Source: Empedobacter falsenii
Lineage (GTDB): Bacteria; Bacteroidota; Bacteroidia; Flavobacteriales; Weeksellaceae
Assembly: GCF_019308355.1 (NCBI RefSeq)
Contig: NZ_JAAGKM010000013.1
Span: 1-64,000, forward strand
Direction of reading: 5' to 3'
Length of the DNA stretch: 64,000 bases
Positions 17,190-24,276 of the stretch are shown here, one piece after another. How positions within the stretch are numbered: the first letter of the stretch is position 1; every line of letters starts with the position of its first letter. A model generated the notes under the pieces. That model was not told where the DNA came from. It saw only the letters and a program-made list of their open reading frames with translations, and made no database searches. Both the position numbers and the translations under genes were made by a program.

Positions 17190-17204
17190 TATTTAGAATA
17201 AATA
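17190..17204. promoter_or_regulatory. candidate operator (Fur-like?) in the receptor leader
   Basis: TATTTA-GAA-TAAATA is an inverted repeat with 6-base arms located just downstream of the predicted transcription start. Siderophore receptors are usually iron-controlled, so Fur is the natural candidate, but the site is not a classical Fur box. Confidence 0.3.
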
Positions 17205-17214
17205 TACATAACAT

Positions 17215-19383
17215 ATGAAAAGGAATAAACTTTTACTAGCTACACTTACTATACTAAGTTTTTCTACTGCGTTCGCACAAGAAACAACGAAAGAAAAAAA
17301 AGATTCAATTAGCAATCTACAAGAAGTTGAAATTTTTGGAGATCGTAACAAGAATCAAAGAGGTTTAGAAACAATTACACGTTTTCCTGCAAATCCTCAA
17401 GATCAAGTTCAATCTATTTCAATTATTTCTGAAAAGTTAATTGAAGAACAAGGTGCACAAACAATCACGGATGCAACTCGTAATGTACCAGGTGTTACGT
17501 TATTTGGAAATTATGGGGGTATTCGCGAATCGATGTCTATTCGTGGATATAGAGGAGTTCCTGTCTTAAAAAATGGTGTTCGTATGGACTCTGATTTCCG
17601 TACAGGATCTGCTGTTATTGATATGGCTGGTGTAGAATCTATTCAAGTTATTCGTGGTTCTGCTGCGGTTACACAAGGAATTGGAAATGGATTAGGTTCT
17701 GCTGGTGGTGTAATTAACGTTACAACAAAAACGCCACGTTATATTAACCAAGGACATATTTCTGCACAATATGGAAGCTGGAATACTTTCCGTTCTACAT
17801 ATGATATTCAACGAACAGTTACAGAAGATAAAAATTTAGCTTTCCGTTTAACAGGTTCATATAACAATGGAGATAGTTATAGAGATGTTATTAACAGTAA
17901 TTCTTTCTATGTAAATCCATCTATGGCTTGGAAAATTGATGATAAAACTGAATTTGTTGCTGAGTTTGATTATTACAAAGGAGATAAAACGCCAGATCGT
18001 GGAACTATCAATTTAGGAGATAATTTTACTGAAGCTTTATACGATATCGGTGATAAATTTATGGGATATGATATCGATAATACCGAAATCAAAAACTATT
18101 CTTACGCTGCTCGTATTACAAGACAGTTAACAAATAATATTAGTGCTAGAGTTGCTTACTTTAGTAACTTCTACAACAGTGACCAATTAGGAGCAACGTT
18201 AGCTTCACCAAAAGGAAGTACAGAATATAACATTCGTAATCGTGGATTAGGTCGTTCTTTTAGAGATGATAGAAACTCGACTTTACAAATTGACTTGATT
18301 GGTAAAGATATGAGATTTGGTGATTTCAAATGGAATTGGCAAGCTGGATATGATTATACAATCAACCGTTTAGAAACAAGAACTGCAGATGGTATCGGAA
18401 CTATTGATCAAATTGATGTTTTCAAAGATATTAACCATTCGATCAACTTAACTCCTGAGCAAGAAGCTAAATTAGCTTGGAACAAAGACAAAACAAATCT
18501 ATCAAGAGGTTATTCTTACGGATTTATGACACAACATCATTTCTCTTATAAAGATTTAATCACATTTGTTGGAGGTTTACGTTATAGCTATTTAATCGAT
18601 AACCACGATGGTGTTGTAGATCCTGTTGTTGGTTTAGTTGTTTCTCCTTGGAGAAATGTAAATGCTTACATTACTTATGCAACAAACACAAGTTTACGCT
18701 CTGCTTTAAACATTATGACTGATGGAAGCAAAGCTGGACCTTCTGTTACAGATCAAGTAGAAGTTGGTGTTAAAACACAATGGTTCAACGACCGTTTACG
18801 TGCAAACGTAGTTTACTTCAACATGAACAACGATAACTTAACATTCGAAACATACGAAAATCAAACAGCAACTGGTTTATACGAAAAAGCTGGTAATTTG
18901 AGACGTAAAGGTATCGAGTTTGAAGTTGCTGGTCGTCCATTACCAAACTTACAAGTTATGTTAGGATATGCATACTTAGATGCTGGTTACCACGATTCTC
19001 CTCAATATGTAGAAGATTCAAGACCATCTAATGCGCCTTACAATACAGCAAATGCTTGGGTTCAATATAAATTTATTGAAAATAATTTCTTGAATGGTTT
19101 CACTGTTTCTGCTGGTGTTTACTACGTAGGTTCAAGACCATCTAACGAACAAAGTTTAGATCGTGATGCTCATGGTAATTTCTACGGAGGAAGCAAACCT
19201 TTCTTATTGCCAGATTATTATACATTAAATGCGCAAGTTGGATATTCTATGAAAAGATTTGACTTCCGTTTATTCTTTAATAACATTACAGATCAGTTAG
19301 GATACAATTCTTACTTCCGTGGAGGTTACATCAACCAAATCGATCCATTTAATATGGCTGCACAAGTAAATTTCAAATTCTAA
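17215..19383 (+). CDS. TonB-dependent siderophore receptor
   Basis: A 722-residue outer membrane receptor, likely for a ferric siderophore. A signal peptide (MKRNKLLLATLTILSFSTAFA) is followed by a short linker, then a plug domain (about residues 60-170) with VQSISIISEKLIEEQ, DATRNVPGV, IRGYRG, IQVIRGSAAVTQGIG and GGVINVTTKTP. The 22-stranded barrel follows and ends in AAQVNFKF with terminal Phe. The layout is that of the FhuA/FhuE/FecA-like siderophore class, without the N-terminal carboxypeptidase-like domain of SusC proteins. The exact ligand is unknown. Transcribed alone. Confidence 0.92.
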   Translation: MKRNKLLLATLTILSFSTAFAQETTKEKKDSISNLQEVEIFGDRNKNQRGLETITRFPANPQDQVQSISIISEKLIEEQGAQTITDATRNVPGVTLFGNYGGIRESMSIRGYRGVPVLKNGVRMDSDFRTGSAVIDMAGVESIQVIRGSAAVTQGIGNGLGSAGGVINVTTKTPRYINQGHISAQYGSWNTFRSTYDIQRTVTEDKNLAFRLTGSYNNGDSYRDVINSNSFYVNPSMAWKIDDKTEFVAEFDYYKGDKTPDRGTINLGDNFTEALYDIGDKFMGYDIDNTEIKNYSYAARITRQLTNNISARVAYFSNFYNSDQLGATLASPKGSTEYNIRNRGLGRSFRDDRNSTLQIDLIGKDMRFGDFKWNWQAGYDYTINRLETRTADGIGTIDQIDVFKDINHSINLTPEQEAKLAWNKDKTNLSRGYSYGFMTQHHFSYKDLITFVGGLRYSYLIDNHDGVVDPVVGLVVSPWRNVNAYITYATNTSLRSALNIMTDGSKAGPSVTDQVEVGVKTQWFNDRLRANVVYFNMNNDNLTFETYENQTATGLYEKAGNLRRKGIEFEVAGRPLPNLQVMLGYAYLDAGYHDSPQYVEDSRPSNAPYNTANAWVQYKFIENNFLNGFTVSAGVYYVGSRPSNEQSLDRDAHGNFYGGSKPFLLPDYYTLNAQVGYSMKRFDFRLFFNNITDQLGYNSYFRGGYINQIDPFNMAAQVNFKF

Positions 19384-19425
19384 TTTTCTCAGAGTTAAAC
19401 ATATTTTTAGCATTTATTTAATAGG

Positions 19426-19460
19426 AAAACGACAGTTTTATAAACTGTCGTTTTTATTTT
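19426..19460 (+). terminator. terminator of the receptor gene
   Basis: AAAACGACAGTTT (19426-19438), loop TAT, AAACTGTCGTTTT (19442-19454), T-rich tail. Confidence 0.92.
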
Positions 19461-19501
19461 GGATAGAATTGACTAACTTTCGTCAAAATTTTTCTTAAAA
19501 C

Positions 19502-19990
19502 ATGAAAACAAAAATTACTGCTTTATTGATATTCTTTTGTTCGATTTTTACATTTGCACAAACAGAAAATACGCTAAAATCTATTCCAGAATTTTCTTTT
19601 GTAAAAATGCAATCCGAAGGAATTTTCAGTTCAAAAGATATCAAAAAAGGAAAACAAACGTTAATCGTTTTATATTCGCCAACATGTATTCACTGCCAAT
19701 TAGCCTTGAATCATTTTAGCAATAATTACGAAGAACATTTAAAAAACACTCAGATTATTTTGGTTTCTGAATACGAAGCAAAAGACGCTATCCCTTTCCT
19801 AAAAGAGCACGCATCTAATTTTGTAAACAATAAAAATGTAGAATTATTATATGATTCTAATTACGAATTTGGTCCAATTTTTCAACCAACTTCTATTCCT
19901 ACATTTTATTTATTCGACAAGGATAAAAATCTTGTTACAATCAAAAAAGGTTCTGTAGAAGCAAATCAAATTTTTAAATATTTGAAATAA
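19502..19990 (+). CDS. secreted thioredoxin-like protein
   Basis: A 162-residue exported protein with a signal peptide ending TFAQ. The thioredoxin fold spans residues 30-160: a LIVLYSPTCIHCQLALNHF segment holds the redox motif CIHC (about residues 62-65), and a cis-Pro loop occurs at QPTSIPTFYLFDKDKNLV. It probably reduces or forms disulfides, or acts as a TlpA-like reductase, in the periplasm. It follows the siderophore receptor but behind a terminator, so it is a separate unit. Confidence 0.88.
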   Translation: MKTKITALLIFFCSIFTFAQTENTLKSIPEFSFVKMQSEGIFSSKDIKKGKQTLIVLYSPTCIHCQLALNHFSNNYEEHLKNTQIILVSEYEAKDAIPFLKEHASNFVNNKNVELLYDSNYEFGPIFQPTSIPTFYLFDKDKNLVTIKKGSVEANQIFKYLK

Positions 19991-20009
19991 TTTAAAAATT
20001 AATCCATAA

Positions 20010-20040
20010 AAAAAATCCACTCAATTGAGTGGATTTTTTT
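20010..20040. terminator. bidirectional terminator
   Basis: AAAAAATCCACTC, loop AATT, GAGTGGATTTTTT, between the thioredoxin-like (+) and FKBP (-) genes. Confidence 0.93.
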
Positions 20041-20058
20041 GTTATATCTAATCGATGA

Positions 20059-21009
20059 TTATTTACCTTGTTGTGCTTGAGCTTCGAATTGTTTTTGTAA
20101 TTCTTTAATTTGCTCTTCAGATAAACCTTGTCCTCCTTGCGCACCTGGTTGACCTTGTGGCGCTGGTTGACCTTCTTTAAAGTCTACTAATTCTACTTCG
20201 AACTCTAATGCTTGGTTTGGTCCAATTTGTCCTCCAGGAGCTCCCATTTCACCGTAACCTAAGTTAGCTGGAATATAGAATTTGTATTTAGATCCTTTAG
20301 ACATTAATTGTAAACCTTCTGACCATCCTGGAATAACTTGGTTCAAAGGAAATTCTACACCTCCTTTAGCTTCAGGGTTTTTATCTGTACTGTCAAAAGT
20401 TTTACCAGTAGCTAAAATTTTACCAGTATATTTTACTTTAACAATACTATTAATGTTTGGTTTAGCACCTGTTCCTTCTTTTTCTACAACATAAACTAAT
20501 CCAGAAGCAGTTGTTTTAGCACCAGAAGTTTTTTTCTTCTCGTCTACTAATTTTTTAGACTCGTCTGCATTTTTCTTAACCAAGTTTTGTTGGTGATTTT
20601 TTGCATACGTATCTAAAATTCCCATTCCCGCTTCTTGTGTAATCAACAATTTTTTGTGACGTACAACATCCATAATCCCTTGAACAATAATATCCTTGTC
20701 CATTTGATCTAATTGTTGTTGGTTAATAACCGTCTCAATTTGCTGACCAACTTGTTGACCAATCGCGTAAGATTCTCTACCTTCTTTACCTGCTTTTAAG
20801 TAATCGCGGATCCCTTTTTCTAATTGATCGTAGTTGATACTATCAGTTTCAACTAAACGTCCTCCAAGACCTTTGATTTGCTCACCAAGACCAGTTCCGA
20901 AAGCATAAGAAGCTTTTTGATCTTCGCTTTCTAATTTGTCTACAGATTTTCCTTTGTTACAAGACACTAACGACGCAACAACAAAAATCCCTAAAAGAAC
21001 TTTTTTCAT
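20059..21009 (-). CDS. FKBP-type peptidyl-prolyl isomerase lipoprotein
   Basis: A 316-residue predicted lipoprotein (lipobox SLVSC) of the Mip/FkpA type. An FKBP_N-like helical dimerisation region (about residues 30-160, with repeats such as SYAFGTGLGEQIKGLG and SYAIGQQVGQQIETV) precedes the catalytic FKBP domain (about 165-275; IVKVKYTGKIL, TGKTFDST, FPLNQVIPGWSEGLQLMSKG, GYGEMGAPGGQIGPNQALEFEVELV). A Gln/Gly/Pro-rich tail ends the protein. It assists folding of periplasmic or outer membrane proteins. It is 41 bases downstream of dnaX on the same strand and may share its transcript. Confidence 0.92.
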   Translation of the reverse strand: MKKVLLGIFVVASLVSCNKGKSVDKLESEDQKASYAFGTGLGEQIKGLGGRLVETDSINYDQLEKGIRDYLKAGKEGRESYAIGQQVGQQIETVINQQQLDQMDKDIIVQGIMDVVRHKKLLITQEAGMGILDTYAKNHQQNLVKKNADESKKLVDEKKKTSGAKTTASGLVYVVEKEGTGAKPNINSIVKVKYTGKILATGKTFDSTDKNPEAKGGVEFPLNQVIPGWSEGLQLMSKGSKYKFYIPANLGYGEMGAPGGQIGPNQALEFEVELVDFKEGQPAPQGQPGAQGGQGLSEEQIKELQKQFEAQAQQGK

Positions 21010-21050
21010 TATTTATAAAAATTTATTGCAAGTTTAATAAGAAACTTTCA

Positions 21051-22780
21051 TTAATCATACAAATCTAAACCAAATTCTTCTTTTAATTTTAACAAAATCG
21101 GGTTTTTATCTGATAATTTCTCAAATTTTTCTTTGTTTGATAAGATATGATTCGTTGCTTCCTTCTCAGAAAACTTAATTTGAATACTAAAATAGTGATT
21201 CTTAAGGAATGCTCTCAAACTATTTCTGATTCGATCACGGTATTCCTCAAATTCTTGTTCCGATGAATGAGAAGTAAATTCGAAAATAATTTCATCACCT
21301 TCCAAGCCAAGTTCAGTTGTCATCAAAGCATTATAGGACGGAATATTATGTTCGATTTTTAATCGATCCAAAAATCTTTTCCAGCCTTCTTTTACTTGAT
21401 CCAATGTAAACTTTTCTCGAGGCAAATCATTTCGTAAAATCTCCTCTTGATGTTCTTCTACTTTTGCTCCAGGCAAAGCCATCTTAAGACTAAACGACGA
21501 ATTACCATTTGTTCTAATTGGTTTTGAAGCACGCGTATATTCTTTGACTTCTTCTGAAATCGAAGTTTTAACGTGTTGCGTATTTACCTGTTGTGAAGTT
21601 TGCCCATTTTGAGGAATAGAATTATTTTGCTGAATTTGAGGAACTTCAATTTTAGAAGTTTGTTGTTCAGAAAAATAAAACGTTGGCGGAACTATCCTAT
21701 ACTTTTTTTTTTAAGCCCGTTTTCTTCTGCCGTTAACGAAGCCAATTGCATCAATGCAATTTCAACTGTTAAACGTGGATTTTTACTCGATTTGTAGTTT
21801 AAATCTGCCTCATTACAAATTTCAATTGCTCCAAATAAAAACGTTGCTGAACATTTTTGCGCATGCTCCAAATATTTTGCTTTTATACGCTCTCCTACTT
21901 CCAATAAACTTACTGTATTAGCTGTTTTCGCCATTAATAAATCACGAAAATGAGCACCCAAACCACAAATAAATAAATGTGCATCAAAACCTTTGTTCAA
22001 AATATCATTCAATTGCAACATCGCTTGCGGAATATCATTTTCCAAACACGCGTCTGTCATCTTGAAATAGTAATCGTAATCTAATACATTCAAGTTTTCT
22101 GCTACTGAAGAATAGGTCAAATTTTTATTGGTAAAAGTTGACATTCTATCAAAGATTGACAATGAATCGCGTAACGCACCATCTGCTTTTTGAGCAATCA
22201 AATGTAATGCATCATCTTCAAAAGTTACCTGTTCTTTTTCAGCAACATTTTTCAAATGTCCTTTGATATCTTCAACTCCAATTCGTTTGAAATCATAAAT
22301 CTGACAACGAGAAAGAATCGTAGGAATAATTTTATGTTTTTCTGTAGTTGCCAAAATAAAAATAGCATGCGCTGGTGGCTCTTCTAACGTTTTCAGAAAT
22401 GCATTAAAAGCAGCTGTTGACAACATATGAACCTCATCAATGATGTAGACACGATATTTCCCTATTTGAGGAACAATACGCACTTGATCGATTAAATTTC
22501 TGATATCGTCAACCGAATTATTAGATGCCGCATCCAACTCAAAAATATTGAAAGCAAAATCTTGATCGCCTTCTACTCCATTTTCTTCGTTGATTTTACG
22601 TGCTAAAATTCGAGCACATGTTGTTTTTCCAACACCTCTTGGTCCACAAAATAAAAGAGCTTGCGGCAATTGATTTGACTTTATCGCTTGCTCCAAAGTA
22701 TTTGTAATAGACGCTTGTCCAACTACATCTTCAAAATTTAGCGGGCGATATTTTCTGGCTGAAACAACAAAATTTTCCAT
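21051..22780 (-). CDS. dnaX: DNA polymerase III tau/gamma subunit, two frames joined at an A10 run
   Basis: The clamp-loader ATPase. The zero frame (22780-21692) gives a 362-residue gamma form: Walker A CGPRGVGKT (about 45-53), Walker B IIDEVH (113-118), SRC sensor (157-159) and lid domain III. It ends three residues after a run of ten A (complement of 21703-21712), reading LKKKSIG and TAG. The -1 frame is open from that run through a Gln/Asn-rich linker into the tau tail at 21482-21051 (SDKNPILLKLKEEFGLDLYD end); joined length is exactly 577 codons including stop. The zinc-binding Cys of E. coli DnaX are absent, as I recall for other flavobacteria. A -1 slip, RNA slippage or a missed A in the assembly would each make tau. 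Confidence 0.93.
21703..21712 (-). other. dnaX slippery site (A10 on the coding strand)
   Basis: Coding strand reads CTT AAA AAA AAA AGT. The heptamer A AAA AAA is in the phase needed for -1 tandem slippage, and ten consecutive A also favour RNA polymerase slippage. Eleven A would fuse the two frames; nine would stop at GTA TAG. Confidence 0.75.
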
Positions 22781-22788
22781 ACTATTGG

Positions 22789-22796
22789 CAAATATA
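22789..22796 (-). promoter_or_regulatory. -7 box of dnaX, 8 bases from the ATG
   Basis: TATATTTG on the minus strand ends 8 bases before the dnaX ATG at 22780. Transcription should therefore begin within a few bases of the start codon. Confidence 0.5.
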
Positions 22797-22821
22797 ATGG
22801 TTATAATTTTAAGAATTAAAT

Positions 22822-23175
22822 CTATTCATTTTTTTTAATTTTTTTTAATTTTTTTTCTGTCAAAACGAATGTTAAAAAACAAAAGGTAGTCATACAACCT
22901 AGTGAAATAATTGAAGCAAAGATGTAATTTATTTCAAATAAAAGTCCTGATAAGGCAATTAATAAAAAAATTACTCCAAAATAAAACATAATTTTTCTGG
23001 AATATTTTTGTGCAAAATTCCAATTCTCAATATTTTTCATTGATAAGTTTGACCTATAACCATATAATGGATTAATATTTTTTGCAGGAAAAATTAATTG
23101 TACAATTCCCATAATTATAAATATTAGACCAAATAATAAGGATAAAATAAAAAAAGGGCTTTCTGTATTCATCAT
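22822..23175 (-). CDS. SdpI-like membrane protein
   Basis: A 117-residue inner membrane protein with three hydrophobic spans (about residues 8-30, 60-82 and 86-107). The motif PLYGYRSNLSMKNIENWNFAQKYS (about residues 36-59) is the hallmark of the SdpI/YhfL family, whose founding member gives immunity to the SdpC toxin in Bacillus. Most members have no known role. Either of two adjacent ATGs can start it. Its upstream region is interrupted by the IS982-family element 47 bases before the start. Confidence 0.8.
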   Translation of the reverse strand: MMNTESPFFILSLLFGLIFIIMGIVQLIFPAKNINPLYGYRSNLSMKNIENWNFAQKYSRKIMFYFGVIFLLIALSGLLFEINYIFASIISLGCMTTFCFLTFVLTEKKLKKIKKNE

Positions 23176-23213
23176 AAAAAAAAATTAAATCATCTTAGTC
23201 TTTATCATTTTAT

Positions 23214-23222
23214 ATAAAATTA
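23214..23222. repeat. 9-bp target-site duplication, left copy
   Basis: ATAAAATTA directly abuts the left inverted repeat and is repeated at 24202-24210. Confidence 0.9.
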
Positions 23223-24201
23223 ACCCGTTGTGCATTTTAAATAATTTGGGTTTTTAGATTATTAATATTTCGATTAAAGTATGTTTTATTAATGTACTGA
23301 ACCACAGTAAGAGCAGTAATTTTAGCTAAAATTCTGGTTTTAAACCCTTCGAAAGTCTTTGCATAATTTCGTCTAATCATAAACTGATCACATAGTTGAG
23401 AAAATAACGTTTCAATTCTTTTTCGATACTTTTTGAATGGACAAAACTGAGGTTTATACTCTTTTTGATTGGATCTTTTCGGTGTTTCTAATCGAATATT
23501 AGCTTCATTAAATAAGTCAATTTGAATTGTTTGCGACAAATAACCTTTGTCCCCAAGTAGCAAACAATCATACATTTGAGTTTTAACATCTTTCAAAAAA
23601 TGAATGTCATGAACAGATGCGGGACTGATATCAATACTCTGGAAAACACCATTTAAAGAACAAATAGCATGAAGTTTATAGCCATAAAAAGACATTTGCT
23701 GAGAAGCACAAAAACCTCTATTTGGTGCACTATACTGATGTTCTTTGCAAATTTTCGAGCGATTAATTCTTGCTATTTTACACACTTCCAACGGCATACT
23801 ATCAACGATGAAACAATTTTCAAATTCATTAAATTCTTTCGCTAATTTGAGGCGAATACTATTAATTTGCTCTGATAATCTACGTTTTCTACGATTGTAA
23901 ATACTACGCTCAATTTTACAACTTAACGCATTAGGAAGATTTCGAAATAAATGATTTTCACTATCAATACCCATAAATTCAGCTGTTAAGACAAGACTTA
24001 TGAGTTCTAAATCAAAAAGTTTAGGTCTTCTACGTTGATAAATTAAAAGTGTATCAGTTGATATTTTTCGTAGAACTTCCAATATTCTTTCGTAATTTGC
24101 AAGTAAGTTGTTCATTGTAAATGTTTTGTAGTTAAAACAATTTACTGATTTTCAATGAAATGAACAACTTTATTATTTAGTAATCAAAATGCACAACGGG
24201 T
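23223..24201 (-). mobile_element. complete IS982-family insertion sequence (979 bp)
   Basis: Ends are perfect 16-bp inverted repeats: ACCCGTTGTGCATTTT at 23223-23238 and its complement at 24186-24201. A 9-bp direct repeat ATAAAATTA flanks the element. One intact transposase gene fills it. Removing the element and one repeat copy leaves a divergent intergenic region of about 113 bases between the SdpI-like gene and ftsK. Confidence 0.95.
23237..24115 (-). CDS. IS982-family transposase
   Basis: A 292-residue DDE transposase. The catalytic acids are Asp105 (CFIVDSMPLEVC), Asp189 (LLLGDKGYLSQ) and Glu235 (RKRIETLFSQL), spaced as in the IS982 family; an N-terminal helical DNA-binding region precedes them. 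The frame is undamaged and both IS ends are intact, so the element may still be active. The stop codon lies at the inner edge of the left inverted repeat. Confidence 0.95.
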   Translation of the reverse strand: MNNLLANYERILEVLRKISTDTLLIYQRRRPKLFDLELISLVLTAEFMGIDSENHLFRNLPNALSCKIERSIYNRRKRRLSEQINSIRLKLAKEFNEFENCFIVDSMPLEVCKIARINRSKICKEHQYSAPNRGFCASQQMSFYGYKLHAICSLNGVFQSIDISPASVHDIHFLKDVKTQMYDCLLLGDKGYLSQTIQIDLFNEANIRLETPKRSNQKEYKPQFCPFKKYRKRIETLFSQLCDQFMIRRNYAKTFEGFKTRILAKITALTVVQYINKTYFNRNINNLKTQII

Positions 24202-24210
24202 ATAAAATTA
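24202..24210. repeat. 9-bp target-site duplication, right copy
   Basis: ATAAAATTA, identical to 23214-23222. Confidence 0.9.
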
Positions 24211-24245
24211 AATACTTTTCGTTAGATTCGTACTTTTAGATTTAT

Positions 24246-24253
24246 TATTTTTG
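24246..24253 (+). promoter_or_regulatory. candidate -7 box of ftsK
   Basis: TATTTTTG, 23 bases before the ftsK ATG and 44 bases from the IS end, so the ftsK core promoter appears spared by the insertion. Confidence 0.4.
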
Positions 24254-24276
24254 CTTCAATTACACTCAACCTTAAA

